A DNA stretch of 64,000 bases from an uncultured Methanomassiliicoccus sp. (GCA_944319735.1 CALUEU010000001.1:62001-126000); one strand, 5' to 3'. Positions 43,608-53,261 are shown, numbered from the stretch's first letter. Notes: generated from the sequence alone by a model not told the origin. Translations and numbers: made by a program.

Positions 43608-45197
43608 ATGATAGATCCTAATACTGTAGATTCAAATTGCTGTCGAGGTTCGTTAGACAAAAAGAGAGTGTATACCAGCAAATTCAATGAACTTTTTTTA
43701 TCTGATGATGTTCCAAAAAATATAACTGTATTTGATACGACACTCAGGGACGGTGAGCAGACTCCAGGTGTAGCTCTCACATGTGATGATAAAATAAGAA
43801 TTGCGAAAGCGCTTGATGAGTTAGGAGTTAACGTTATTGAAGTTGGTTTTCCTGCTTCCTCTCAGGGAGAAAAAGATGCGGCCAAGGCTGTCATGAACCT
43901 TGGATTAAATTCAAAGGTCTGTGGTTTAGCCAGGTCTGTAAAGAGTGATATCGATGCAGTGGCGGACTGCGGCCTGGATTATGTTCATACTTTTATCGCC
44001 ACGTCAGATTCACATTTAAAGTACAAACTTAAAATGACTCAGGAAGAAGTTCTGGAAAGAGCTGTGTCTGCAGTAGAATATGCAAAATCCAGAGGGCTTG
44101 AGGTTGAGTTCTCTTGTGAAGATGCTACTAGGACCAGCCTTGAATTCCTCAAAAAGATGCATATAGCAGTTCAGGAGGCAGGAGTCAACCGCATAAATGT
44201 TCCAGATACTGTAGGTACGATATCACCCACAGCAATGGAGTATCTCATCCGCGAACTCAAAACCGTTACAAAGGTTCCAATATCTGTGCACTGCCATGAC
44301 GATTTCGGAATGGCCGTGGCAAACACCCTTTCAGCAGTAAGAGGCGGAGCTGAACAGATCCATGCAACGATCAACGGAATGGGCGAGAGGTCGGGTAACG
44401 CATCACTGGAAGAAGCAGTACTGGCATTAATGGCATTTTATAATGTAGAGACTACAATTAACACTAAAATGATCGGACCTACCTGCAAGCTTGTCAGCAG
44501 GCTGTTTGGATATCCGATTCCGGCTAACAAAGCAATTGTAGGAAAAAATGCCTTTGCCCACGAATCAGGAATCCACGTCCATGGAGTCTTAAACGATCCT
44601 TCAACATATGAGGCGTTCGGACCTGAGTTAGTAGGAGTGGAAAGGAACATTGTGTTAGGCAAACATTCTGGAACACACTCCATAAAGGAAAAGCTAAGCG
44701 AGTATGGAATCATGCTGGATGATGACCGCATCGCTCAGGTAGTCGATAAGATAAAAGATCTGGCTGACAGCGGAAAGGAAATTGATGATGCGGAGTTAGT
44801 TGCGTTAGCATCTCACTTTGCTGAACAGCGTGAGTCTAAGCACATCAATCTAGACGAATTCGCTGTATTCACGGGAATTAAAACAACTCCGACCGCAGTC
44901 GTCACACTTGATATAAACGGAGAAAAGAAAACAGGAACATCGATTGGTATCGGACCTGTTGATGCTGCAATCAACGCCATAAAAACCGTCATGGGTAACG
45001 TATTTAGACTCGAAGAATATTGTTTAAATGCCATTACTGGCGGCAGCGACTCTCTGTGTGAAGTGATGGTTAAAATCAGTAAAGATGGCAAAGGAAAAGC
45101 AGTTTCCGTAGGAAAAGGCGTAGGTTCTGACATCGTGCAGACCAGCGTTGATGCCACCATGGAAGCTCTGGACCGCTTATACTCTAGACTGGAGTGA
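43608..45197 (+). CDS. leuA: 2-isopropylmalate synthase family enzyme
   Basis: Condenses acetyl-CoA with a 2-oxoacid. TVFDTTLRDGEQTPGVALT (about 40-58) is the metal/substrate site of the family, with VHCHDDFGMAVANTLSAV and HESGIHVHGVL further on. The C-terminal 130 residues form the LeuA-type regulatory domain (GIKTTPTAVVTLDINGEKKTGTS), so leucine feedback is likely. Citramalate or homocitrate synthase cannot be excluded by eye, but position before leuC, leuD and leuB favours leucine synthesis. The first 38 residues are an extension of unknown use. Confidence 0.9.
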   Translation: MIDPNTVDSNCCRGSLDKKRVYTSKFNELFLSDDVPKNITVFDTTLRDGEQTPGVALTCDDKIRIAKALDELGVNVIEVGFPASSQGEKDAAKAVMNLGLNSKVCGLARSVKSDIDAVADCGLDYVHTFIATSDSHLKYKLKMTQEEVLERAVSAVEYAKSRGLEVEFSCEDATRTSLEFLKKMHIAVQEAGVNRINVPDTVGTISPTAMEYLIRELKTVTKVPISVHCHDDFGMAVANTLSAVRGGAEQIHATINGMGERSGNASLEEAVLALMAFYNVETTINTKMIGPTCKLVSRLFGYPIPANKAIVGKNAFAHESGIHVHGVLNDPSTYEAFGPELVGVERNIVLGKHSGTHSIKEKLSEYGIMLDDDRIAQVVDKIKDLADSGKEIDDAELVALASHFAEQRESKHINLDEFAVFTGIKTTPTAVVTLDINGEKKTGTSIGIGPVDAAINAIKTVMGNVFRLEEYCLNAITGGSDSLCEVMVKISKDGKGKAVSVGKGVGSDIVQTSVDATMEALDRLYSRLE

Positions 45198-45201
45198 GAA
45201 A

Positions 45202-46443
45202 ATGGTAGACGCAAAAACAATCGCTGAAAAGATAATGTCCACAAAATCAGGAGTTGATGCTCATGCAGGACAGATCGTTGAAGCTGAAATAGACTATGTT
45301 ATGGCAAATGATGTAACGGCTCCTATCGCATTCAGAGAGTTTGAAGCATTAGGAAGAGAACCAGTGAGAGATAAGATCGTTCTGATTCCAGATCATTTTG
45401 TACCCAACAAAGATATCGCTTCCGCAGAACAGGCTGCAGAAATGAGACGGTTTGTTAAAAAATACAACCTTAAAAATTACTTTGAAGTTGGAAGAGGCGG
45501 AGTGTGCCATCAAGTAATGGTAGACGAGGGTTTTGCAGCACCTGGCAGATTGATTGTCGGAGCTGATTCCCATACTTGCACATATGGGGGCCTCAACGCA
45601 TTCTCCACTGGAATAGGAAGTACTGAAGCGGCTGCCTGCTTTGCAGAAGGCCGCCTGTGGTTCAAGGTGCCGGAATCCATTAAAGTAAAAGTAACTGGCA
45701 AATTCAAAGAAGATGTTTCCGGCAAAGATCTGATTTTAAAAATTATATCTGATATCGGAGTTGACGGCGCTAACTACAAGGCATTTGAATTCTGCGGAGA
45801 CCTTCAGAATGTCTCAATATCTGACAGGCTTGCGATCAGCAATATGGCCATAGAAGCTGGAGGAAAAGCCGGAATATTCCCCTGCGACAAACTTACTGAA
45901 GATTTTCTGAAAGGAAGGGTAAGAGGTGAGTATACTCCAGTAGCTCCGGACGCTGATGCAGTATACTGCAGAGAACTAGAGTATAATCTTGATGATTTAG
46001 ATTACATGGTAGCTTTTCCACACCTGCCGGAAAACGGAAAAAATGCCAGAGACGTGGATGTCACCATAGATCAGGCATTCTTAGGATCATGCACCAACGG
46101 CAGGATCGAGGATCTCAGAGTAGCTGCTAAAATCATAAAGGGAAAGAAAATTCATCCTGATGTGAGGATGATTGTCGTTCCCGCATCAACAGAAATTTAC
46201 AATCAGGCAATGGATGAAGGCCTGCTCAAAATCTTCAGTGAAGCTGGTGCATTTGTTTCAGGTCCGACCTGTGCTGCATGCTTAGGTGGACATATGGGAG
46301 TGTTGGCAGCCGGTGAAAAATGTGTTTCCAGCACCAACCGTAACTTTATCGGAAGAATGGGCGACAAAGATTCCGAAGTGTATCTGGCCGGCCCGGCCGT
46401 CGTAGCTGCAAGTGCTTTGACTGGTAAAATATCAGTCCCCTGA
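45202..46443 (+). CDS. leuC: 3-isopropylmalate dehydratase large subunit
   Basis: Aconitase-type isomerase subunit. VGADSHTCTYGGLNAFSTGIGSTE (near 120), FLGSCTNGRIEDL (near 300) and GPTCAACLGGHMGVL (near 360) supply the three cysteines of the [4Fe-4S] cluster. The ATG at 45202 follows GGAGTGA by a few bases and begins 4 bases after the leuA stop. Methanogens often carry two copies, one for leucine and one for coenzyme B; here the leu context decides. Confidence 0.95.
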   Translation: MVDAKTIAEKIMSTKSGVDAHAGQIVEAEIDYVMANDVTAPIAFREFEALGREPVRDKIVLIPDHFVPNKDIASAEQAAEMRRFVKKYNLKNYFEVGRGGVCHQVMVDEGFAAPGRLIVGADSHTCTYGGLNAFSTGIGSTEAAACFAEGRLWFKVPESIKVKVTGKFKEDVSGKDLILKIISDIGVDGANYKAFEFCGDLQNVSISDRLAISNMAIEAGGKAGIFPCDKLTEDFLKGRVRGEYTPVAPDADAVYCRELEYNLDDLDYMVAFPHLPENGKNARDVDVTIDQAFLGSCTNGRIEDLRVAAKIIKGKKIHPDVRMIVVPASTEIYNQAMDEGLLKIFSEAGAFVSGPTCAACLGGHMGVLAAGEKCVSSTNRNFIGRMGDKDSEVYLAGPAVVAASALTGKISVP

Positions 46444-46452
46444 GGTGATCAT

Positions 46453-46935
46453 ATGAACACGATTAAAGGAAAAGTTTGGAAATTTGGGGATCACGTCGAC
46501 ACAGATCAGATAATTCCTGCTGAAAGGCTTACCAGCCAGAACAATGACAAGCTTGGAACTTTCTTATTTGAAAAGGTAAGGCCTGGTTTTCCAGAAATTG
46601 TTTCAAAAGGAGACATAATTGTAGCGGGAAAGAACTTCGGATGCGGATCTTCAAGGGAGCACGCTCCCAGGTCACTTATGCAGGCTGGCATAGTCTGCGT
46701 AGTTGCAGAAAGCTTTGCCAGAATATTCTACCGCAACTCAATAAACATCGGTCTGATACTTGTTGAGTGTAAAATCGAAGCGAACGAGGGAGATATATTA
46801 TCAGTTGATGTTGACAACGGAAAGATCGTTAATGAAACGTCCCAAAAATCATGGTCATTTCCCGAGTACCCTCCGTACATTAAAGAACTGATAGCATCCG
46901 GCGGATTGATGGCCAGGCTGAAGGGAGGAAAGTGA
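46453..46935 (+). CDS. leuD: 3-isopropylmalate dehydratase small subunit
   Basis: The swivelling subunit of the isomerase. KVWKFGDHVDTDQIIPAERL at the start and GKNFGCGSSREHAPRSLMQAGI (the YLRV/YLRT-type loop region and SSREHAP site) are clear. A near-complete ribosome site GAGGTGATC ends three bases before the ATG. Length 160 is normal for the archaeal small subunit. The stop overlaps the leuB start (TGATG). Confidence 0.95.
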   Translation: MNTIKGKVWKFGDHVDTDQIIPAERLTSQNNDKLGTFLFEKVRPGFPEIVSKGDIIVAGKNFGCGSSREHAPRSLMQAGIVCVVAESFARIFYRNSINIGLILVECKIEANEGDILSVDVDNGKIVNETSQKSWSFPEYPPYIKELIASGGLMARLKGGK

Positions 46936-48047
46936 TGTATAAAATCGCAGTGGTTCCGGGAGACGGCATAGGCCAGGAAGTAGTTGCAGAAGGGGTGAAA
47001 GTCCTTAATGCATTGGAAGAAACTGCTGATGTATCGTTTTCCCTTGATTATCTGGACATTGGATCAGAAAGATATCTCCGTACGGGAGAGCTTCTGACTG
47101 AAAATGACATAAATGATCTTAGAAAGCACGATGTCATATATTTCGGCGCCATAGGCGACCCGCGTGTAGCTCCTGGAATTTTAGAGAAAGGCATTTTGAT
47201 ATCAATGCGCACAACTTTCGATCAGTATGTGAATATCCGCCCGTCCAAAGCATGGCATCCATATACACCGTTAAAAGAAGAGAAAAATTTCGATATAATA
47301 TTCCTGAGGGAAAATACCGAAGACTTTTACATGGGAGCCGGAAGCAGATTCTCCAACGGCAAGAGCGTTTTCCTTGATCTTAAACGTGAATTGTATGATG
47401 CAAAGATTACCGTCAGCATGGAAGCCAACACTGATGATGAATTTGCATTTGAAATCGGAATGATGTCCAGAAAAGGCATAGAGCGTTTTGCTGACTATTG
47501 TTTCAAAACAGCAAAAGATCTGGGAAAAGACAAAGTCACTGCTGTAGACAAAGCCAACGTCTGCACTTCTCTTTACGGAATGTGGAGAGAGATTTTCAAA
47601 CAGAAATCTCAGGAGTACGGAATCGCCCTGGAACACATGTATGTTGATGCGATGGCAATGGCTCTGGTAAGAGCTCCGGAACGCTTCGGCGTTGTTGCCT
47701 GCCCCAACATGTTCGGAGATATTCTCACAGACATCGGTGCAGAGATCATGGGCGGCTTGGGAGTTGCTGCCTCAGGAAACATCTCTCCAAACAGCGTTTC
47801 CATGTTCGAACCAGTGCACGGATCAGCTCCGGACATCGCAGGACAGGGAAAGGCAAATCCAGTCGCCGCCATATTGGCAGCTAAGCTCATGATAGATAAC
47901 TTGGGCAGAAGAGACCTCGGCATCTTAATTGAAAAGGCTGTCAGAAAAGCCATGGACAATAAAGATCTGACAGCAGATATGGGCGGTCATCTCAATACCA
48001 AACAGACGGGAGATGCAATTGCAAAATATATTTCGATGGTTGAGTAA
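46935..48047 (+). CDS. leuB: 3-isopropylmalate dehydrogenase
   Basis: NAD-dependent beta-decarboxylating dehydrogenase. IAVVPGDGIGQEVVAEG at the start, LRENTEDFYMGAG, DKANVCTS, VDAMAMAL and FEPVHGSAPDIAGQGKANP (cofactor loop) are diagnostic. I choose ATG 46935, which overlaps the leuD stop; GTG 46932 would add one residue. It ends the leuACDB operon. Confidence 0.94.
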   Translation: MYKIAVVPGDGIGQEVVAEGVKVLNALEETADVSFSLDYLDIGSERYLRTGELLTENDINDLRKHDVIYFGAIGDPRVAPGILEKGILISMRTTFDQYVNIRPSKAWHPYTPLKEEKNFDIIFLRENTEDFYMGAGSRFSNGKSVFLDLKRELYDAKITVSMEANTDDEFAFEIGMMSRKGIERFADYCFKTAKDLGKDKVTAVDKANVCTSLYGMWREIFKQKSQEYGIALEHMYVDAMAMALVRAPERFGVVACPNMFGDILTDIGAEIMGGLGVAASGNISPNSVSMFEPVHGSAPDIAGQGKANPVAAILAAKLMIDNLGRRDLGILIEKAVRKAMDNKDLTADMGGHLNTKQTGDAIAKYISMVE

Positions 48048-48075
48048 GTGGGTCATCCCCACATACTTACATTTA

Positions 48076-48288
48076 TTATCCGCCGATCAGGAAATCAAGA
48101 ATGTTCATACCCAGTGATGTCTCTGATTTATACAGTTCAGTATAGCCGCATTTTTTACAGCTGATTGTTATGAACTTCTTTGATTGGATGTCAAAGATCT
48201 TTGAAAGATTTCCGCCAGTGGCTTGAAAAGTGTCATTTTGAAATTCTCTGCATCCACATTTGGGACAGATGTATTGTAATTGCTCCAT
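48076..48288 (-). CDS. DUF2082-type zinc-ribbon protein
   Basis: Two CxxC pairs (ICPKCGCREF and ISCKKCGYTELYK) with GGNLSKIFDIQSKKF between, and the ending SLGMNILDFLIGG, match the small nucleic-acid-binding zinc-ribbon family DUF2082 as I recall it. ATG 48288 (MEQLQYICPKCG) is the likely start; ATG 48300 adds four residues. It is divergent from the SPFH/zinc-ribbon operon with about 115 bp between and converges on leuB. Confidence 0.8.
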   Translation of the reverse strand: MEQLQYICPKCGCREFQNDTFQATGGNLSKIFDIQSKKFITISCKKCGYTELYKSETSLGMNILDFLIGG

Positions 48289-48403
48289 GATGCTCTGCAT
48301 GACATATTGAGAAATAAAATGACAGGTAATGTTTCCATTTTTCTAAATTGAATAATGCAGGCAACAAAATTAAGATACAAATACAATCAGGGAAAGATTA
48401 AAG

Positions 48404-48940
48404 ATGTCTGATATTCGTGAAAGAATCGAAGATGACAGAGGATTATTGAAAAAGATCCAGATGTTTGTTCCAGGGTTCCGTGGTTACCGTATAAAGGAAG
48501 ATATACGCGACGCAGATAGAATGCTGAGGAACCAGCTAGCAGACAATATCGGCTTGTTGTGCAGGGACATAGAAAATGTCCGCAGCATGATGCCCATAAA
48601 ATTTAACTCTAAAGATCCGGAGTACATCGGCGGAATCATTAACAGTTACAAAAAACTCGAATCACTGGTTCAGCATGCAGAGTTTGGATACTCGGGAATA
48701 GCTGCTGACATTTCATTCAAGGAAGAAGAGTTAGACAGACTGTATGAATTTGATCTCAAGCTGTTTGAAGATCTTGATGAAATTAAAAAGGCAAATGACT
48801 GCTTGAAAAATCACATAGCTTCAGGCAGTTCTGATTCGATAGTTAATGAAATAATTAGCATAAGGAATTTACTTGATGATTTTGAAACAGAATTCAACAG
48901 ACGTATTGATGTCGTACAGGATACAGTGGTGAAACAATGA
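48404..48940 (+). CDS. Coiled-coil protein, first gene of SPFH operon (178 aa)
   Basis: A highly charged helical protein with no membrane span. The first 35 residues are amphipathic and basic (RGLLKKIQMFVPGFRGYRIKED); the rest forms long helices (residues 40-75 and 95-175). In the bacterial ydj operon this place is taken by PspA, an amphipathic-helix coiled-coil protein, but I see no direct PspA motif. GGGAAAGA precedes the ATG. The end overlaps the SPFH gene by 4 bases. Confidence 0.75.
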   Translation: MSDIRERIEDDRGLLKKIQMFVPGFRGYRIKEDIRDADRMLRNQLADNIGLLCRDIENVRSMMPIKFNSKDPEYIGGIINSYKKLESLVQHAEFGYSGIAADISFKEEELDRLYEFDLKLFEDLDEIKKANDCLKNHIASGSSDSIVNEIISIRNLLDDFETEFNRRIDVVQDTVVKQ

Positions 48941-50064
48941 GCCTCATTGGTGCTGAAACAATAGTCTGGGACGATTCCCAGAAACGTCAAAATATTATGT
49001 ACCGCGTCCCACGCAATATAAAATACAACGACAATATCGTTGTCAGAGAAGACGAAATAGCGGTATTTTACAGAGACGGAAAAGCATTGGCCTACTTTGA
49101 TAGACCGGACCGTTATGCTTTGACCACAACAAACATTCCTATTGTTGCAAAAGTCGTAGAGGCGCTTTCCGGCGTAAAGCAGGAAGCAGAAGTAGTATAT
49201 TTACAAAAAAGAACTTTTGACGGTAAGTTTGGATCTAAGCAGCCGTACCAGTTCCGCGATGCAGAGTTTGGAATGGTGAACCTGAGGCTGTTTGGAGAGT
49301 TCAGATATAAAGTATCTGCACCAGAGAACTTTGTAAACCAATTCATAGGTACATTCAATTATTCACGATCAGACGAAGTTGAAGACCGCATAAAAGAGCA
49401 GATTGTAGTTTTGATTTATTCAATCCTTGGTGATATGAAAAACCAGGGGATGGGTGTCGCTGATATCGCATCAGCACTTCTGAATATAGAACAGGCAGTA
49501 CTTGCAAAATCCAAAGATCATTTTGATTTGTATGGAATAGAGATCGATAAACTTTCAGGATTGTACATCTCTCTTCCAGATGAGGTGCAGAAAGCTGTCG
49601 ATACCAGATCATCCATGCAGATCCTCGGAACAGACTATATGGGATACCAGACTGGAAATGCCATGAGGGAAGCTGCATCTAATCCTGCAGGAGGCGCCGC
49701 CGGCGCAGGAGTCGGCGTAGGTGCCGGTTTCGGAATGGGATATATGATGATTGATCAGATGAAGCAGGCCCAGAATCAACAGCCCGCTCAGCAGGCATCA
49801 CAGCCGGTACAGGCTCCTGCGGCACCAACTGTTGCATGTCCGTCATGCTCTGCTCAGATAAATCAGGGAAGTAAATTCTGTCCAGAATGCGGAGCTAAGA
49901 TAGAAAGTTCTAAAAAGTGTCCAAGCTGCGGAGCTGAAGTCCCTGCTAACTCAAAATTCTGTTTGGAATGCGGAGCTAAAATGACATCTACCAAATGCAC
50001 ATGCGGAGCAGACATTCCAGCAGGTGCAAAGTTCTGTCCTGAGTGCGGAAAGCCTACGCAGTGA
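48937..50064 (+). CDS. SPFH-domain protein with three C-terminal zinc ribbons (YdjI-like)
   Basis: Residues 15-235 form an SPFH/band-7-like domain of the 'virion core/YdjI' branch (VVREDEIAVFYRDGKALAYF, then RDAEFGMVNLRLFGEFRYKV). A Gly/Ala-rich segment (about 245-270) and a Gln/Pro linker follow. The end has zinc ribbons CPSCSAQI/CPECGAKI, CPSCGAEV/CLECGAKM and CTCGADI/CPECGKP. It is expected to assemble on the inner face of the membrane. Centre of a five-gene operon with coupled or closely spaced genes. Confidence 0.88.
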   Translation: MSLIGAETIVWDDSQKRQNIMYRVPRNIKYNDNIVVREDEIAVFYRDGKALAYFDRPDRYALTTTNIPIVAKVVEALSGVKQEAEVVYLQKRTFDGKFGSKQPYQFRDAEFGMVNLRLFGEFRYKVSAPENFVNQFIGTFNYSRSDEVEDRIKEQIVVLIYSILGDMKNQGMGVADIASALLNIEQAVLAKSKDHFDLYGIEIDKLSGLYISLPDEVQKAVDTRSSMQILGTDYMGYQTGNAMREAASNPAGGAAGAGVGVGAGFGMGYMMIDQMKQAQNQQPAQQASQPVQAPAAPTVACPSCSAQINQGSKFCPECGAKIESSKKCPSCGAEVPANSKFCLECGAKMTSTKCTCGADIPAGAKFCPECGKPTQ

Positions 50065-50069
50065 TTGTT

Positions 50070-50816
50070 ATGATTACTATAAAGTGTCCCAAGTGCGTAG
50101 CACCGATTGAAATTGACGCTGGAACTAAGTTTACTAAGTGTCCATACTGCGACACTCAGATATATGTAGACCGTTCCGGTGCTGGATTTTATTACATCAT
50201 AGATTTTACACTAGACAAAGATGCAGCAATCGGAACTTTCAAAAGATGGGCCAGCGGACCGTCGAAAGTCAAAAATTTAGACAAAACTGCATCAATCACT
50301 AACATAAAGAAAATGTTCTTTCCCACATATTTCTTCCGCAGACATGTGGATGGAAAAGAAAAAGTCATTATTGAGCCGGCTCAGTCCACTACCTTGCCCG
50401 GTTTGCACAGATTAAAAATTCCCGCTGGTGATTTTCAGATTTTTGACAGTTCTTACAAGATAGATGATGCGGAATTGATGGAACCAGATATTGAAATGCT
50501 TCATTATCTGGACAGTCTTCCGGGCAGTGGTAAAGAACAAGCCTTGGTATATTTCCCAATATGGATTATAGAATATTCATACAAAGGAACTAATTATAAG
50601 GCAGTGATTGACGCTTCATCATCTGAAGTCTTTGCATCATCATTTCCTGCCAGAAGTTCAGCATCATATCTTGCGATTACTGCCGGTGGGTTTATGGCAT
50701 TTTTTATAGAAGGAGCGTTGGCAGTAAAGTATCCGGTGATTGCAGTAGCATTGATGGGCGTTACAGCACTGGCAGTGTTTCTTACATCATACAAAATAAC
50801 AAAGGAGGCTGCGTGA
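50070..50816 (+). CDS. Zinc-ribbon membrane protein (248 aa)
   Basis: N-terminal zinc ribbon CPKCVAPIEIDAGTKFTKCPYCD, a beta-rich middle domain (FFPTYFFRRHVDGKEKV..., YFPIWIIEYSYKGTNYKAVID) and two C-terminal spans (YLAITAGGFMAFFIEGAL and YPVIAVALMGVTALAVFLTSY). The YFPIWIIEY/Y..VIDAS pattern also occurs in the next gene, so the two are paralogues. It resembles YdjG/YdjH-type proteins of the Bacillus stress operon. Start ATG 50070, five bases after the upstream stop. Confidence 0.82.
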   Translation: MITIKCPKCVAPIEIDAGTKFTKCPYCDTQIYVDRSGAGFYYIIDFTLDKDAAIGTFKRWASGPSKVKNLDKTASITNIKKMFFPTYFFRRHVDGKEKVIIEPAQSTTLPGLHRLKIPAGDFQIFDSSYKIDDAELMEPDIEMLHYLDSLPGSGKEQALVYFPIWIIEYSYKGTNYKAVIDASSSEVFASSFPARSSASYLAITAGGFMAFFIEGALAVKYPVIAVALMGVTALAVFLTSYKITKEAA

Positions 50817-50817
50817 T

Positions 50818-51828
50818 ATGTCTGAATTGTCTGTAGGCTTAACATGCCCTGCCTGCGGTGGTACCATCTCGGTGGGAGAAGGAGAGAAGAACATAGCCTG
50901 CAAATACTGTGATTCTGCGCTGCATATTGATGGTGATGAGGGAGTGATGATTGCTGCATTTAAAAATAAAATAACAAAAGAGCAATCTATCGACACTGTC
51001 AAAAAATGGTGGAAAAAAGGGCTTAAATCAAGGGATTTGAAAACTAAAGGGAAGATAGTGGAATGTTATCCGATATATCTTCCATTCTGGAAAATTAAAG
51101 CTAGAACTGCTGGATGGGTCTGCGGCTATGAAGAACGCAGGAGAACAGACAGCAACGGCCACGTACATGTGGAAAGGATACCATTGGAACAGATGGTATT
51201 AAGAGATGTAATTTACAGCAATATCGCCTGCGATCCTGGAGATCTTGGCATTCGTAGACTGCATAATTTTCATGGAGAACTGACCTTGGAAGATTTTACC
51301 ATGCTGCCTACGTATGAATCTGTAACAAGCAAAGATGATGCTTTGTCTGCTGCTAAAATGTATGCGATAGACAGCGGCATAGCCAGCGCTGGAGTTCCAA
51401 ATATTACATTTCAGAAAGTAAACGCCATCATACAAGACATTTCCATGATATATTACCCAATCTGGATTGTGCAGTATGAGTATAATGACAGGATATATCT
51501 GGCAACTGTTGATGGTGTTACAAATTCAATAATATCTGGACGTGCTCCGGGAGATGCTTTGTTTCAAAGTTTAGCAGTAACCGGAGGTGCAGCTGCTGGC
51601 GGTCTTGTAGCATCATTATCAATACCGCTTGCATGGTACTCTTCACCCGAATTTGGAGTGATGGGATTCATATTTGGTGTGGCGATTACAGCAATTGCAT
51701 ACCACTTCTTCCGCAATGGGTCTGAAAGAGTAGAAGGCGACTTCAAGTCAAACAATAAAAAATCTTCATCGGATGTGATTAATGATCTGAATGAACTGAG
51801 TGGTTTAATGAGGGGGATGAAAATATGA
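50818..51828 (+). CDS. Zinc-ribbon membrane protein (336 aa), paralogue of the upstream gene
   Basis: It starts with a zinc ribbon (CPACGGTISVGEGEKNIACKYCD), then two copies of the beta domain: CYPIYLPFWKIKARTAGWVCGYEERRR and IYYPIWIVQYEYNDRIYLATVDG. Two spans follow (LAVTGGAAAGGLVASLSIPLAWY and GVMGFIFGVAITAIAYHFF) and a charged tail. GGAGG precedes the ATG, which lies one base after the previous stop. The end overlaps the next gene (ATGA). Confidence 0.82.
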   Translation: MSELSVGLTCPACGGTISVGEGEKNIACKYCDSALHIDGDEGVMIAAFKNKITKEQSIDTVKKWWKKGLKSRDLKTKGKIVECYPIYLPFWKIKARTAGWVCGYEERRRTDSNGHVHVERIPLEQMVLRDVIYSNIACDPGDLGIRRLHNFHGELTLEDFTMLPTYESVTSKDDALSAAKMYAIDSGIASAGVPNITFQKVNAIIQDISMIYYPIWIVQYEYNDRIYLATVDGVTNSIISGRAPGDALFQSLAVTGGAAAGGLVASLSIPLAWYSSPEFGVMGFIFGVAITAIAYHFFRNGSERVEGDFKSNNKKSSSDVINDLNELSGLMRGMKI

Positions 51829-52376
51829 AAGTTTCTGCAATCACCTGTCCAAAATGCGGAGCCCCTTCTAGATTAAACGGCCCCGATCATTTATTCATGT
51901 GTGAAAGATGTGAAACTCTCCATGATATTGAAGAAAATACATCACGCATGATCGAATATGAAGTTGTCAGGCCCGATAATGAAAATGATGATACGCAGTA
52001 TCTACCAGTCTGGAAATTAAAATCAGAATTTACTGTTAATTCTTCACAGTCTGATGGTTTTTGGTCATCAATATACAGAAAAGATGATGCAGGTAAAAGA
52101 GAGCTTAATATTTTCATTCCGGCATGGGATACTGACCCGGCATCATTCAGATCGTGGGCAATCAACCTCACAACTAATAAATGGAATTACAAAATGGGCG
52201 GCAGAATCGGAAGACATAAACGGGTTCCAGCGACAATATCTAAAAAGCAAGCTTATGAGCTGGCCGATTTCGTTGTTGTTACAATTGAAGCAGAAAAACC
52301 TGGAACGATGCAGTATCTTGATTACAACCTGAAGATACTTGACTCGTCTGTCGTGTATATTCCACAAACCTTTTGA
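51825..52376 (+). CDS. Zinc-ribbon soluble protein, last gene of SPFH operon (183 aa)
   Basis: An N-terminal zinc ribbon (CPKCGAPSRLNGPDHLFMCERCETL) is followed by a beta-rich domain with YLPVWKLKSEF, again like the YFPIW motif of the two upstream paralogues, but without membrane spans. It may be a cytosolic partner of the membrane members. ATG overlaps the upstream stop; a terminator follows directly. Confidence 0.8.
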   Translation: MKVSAITCPKCGAPSRLNGPDHLFMCERCETLHDIEENTSRMIEYEVVRPDNENDDTQYLPVWKLKSEFTVNSSQSDGFWSSIYRKDDAGKRELNIFIPAWDTDPASFRSWAINLTTNKWNYKMGGRIGRHKRVPATISKKQAYELADFVVVTIEAEKPGTMQYLDYNLKILDSSVVYIPQTF

Positions 52377-52377
52377 A

Positions 52378-52400
52378 TTGACAGTTTTCTGTCAATTTAT
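52378..52400 (+). terminator. Terminator of the SPFH/zinc-ribbon operon
   Basis: The stem TTGACAG-TTTT-CTGTCAA (52378-52395) is perfect, begins one base after the stop and is followed by TTTATTTTT. Confidence 0.75.
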
Positions 52401-52533
52401 TTTTCATTAATCATCATGAAACATAATCTAGATTAAAGAGTATAGATTGACTTGACAAAACAATATCACAGAATAAGGAAAAACCATGTCTGGATTATTA
52501 AAAAAAGTAAGAGTTTGAGCCGAGATTAATCCA

Positions 52534-52940
52534 TCAATGAATTATCTCTTTTTGAGCACTTGCGATATCAGATAATATGTACATACATGCTAATGCTATC
52601 ACACAAGGAAAGAACCATGATACATCAAATTGTGAAATCATGTCCTCTGATACGGCAACCATACCAATCATGAATATCACAGCAAGTACAATTGTTTTAT
52701 GCCAATCCGTTTCTGAAATTTAGGTACAGAGAAGATTTCTAACCATTGAACATCCCTACATACAACTATGAGTATGGTCGCGAATACCGCTATATCAAGG
52801 ATTAGCGAGAAGATTATATCCGTTAAATTATCTAATGGATATACTATAAAAGTATATGTCACCATCACTACAAATATAGATATAGAAGCCATCAGCCCAA
52901 CAATTGATGGTTTTCTTACTTTCCACCCAAATATATTTTC
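52534..52940 (-). pseudogene. Broken copy of the 130-aa membrane protein gene
   Basis: It aligns along its whole length with the intact gene at 53262-53654, and the similarity continues past the stop (agagtttgag.tgagattaa on both). The start codon is changed to ATA (52932-52934). One base is missing at about 52697 (gttttatgcc here, gtaaatatgcc in the intact copy), which shifts the frame after VPKFQKRIGI. The frame resumes in another phase with VIFMIGMVAVSEDMISQFD. Confidence 0.8.
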
Positions 52941-53261
52941 ACCCCCACATCACGTACTTTACTCTGTTTGATTTACATAGCTAAATCTAGTCATCAGTAA
53001 ATTAAGAGAATGTCTAAATCAGTTAGACTCTAATTTTAATTAAAAAGTTAATAAATTTATCTATATAAGTAAGTATCTAAAAAAATATCGATTTGTAAAA
53101 TAGACTGATCGTATTCTTATCTTACGCAGGCATAATAGTCATGCAGCGAGATATGGATATTAAATCAGTTTTAATTTAAATTGTTAACTCTGATAAAAAA
53201 AGAGTAATAATTAAAAAAAATAGATAAGAGTTTGAGCTGAGATTAACCCACATCTTGTGAT
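52941..53261. other. AT-rich spacer between the duplicate membrane genes
   Basis: About 320 bp without an open frame. The right end (53228-53250) repeats the 3' flank of the broken copy. I see no remains of the signal-peptide gene here, so only the small membrane gene was duplicated. Confidence 0.45.

Noticed and set aside
43608-45197. Homocitrate synthase (AksA) for coenzyme B
   Set aside because: The full LeuA-type C-terminal regulatory domain and the leuC-leuD-leuB context favour isopropylmalate synthase; AksA usually lacks that domain.
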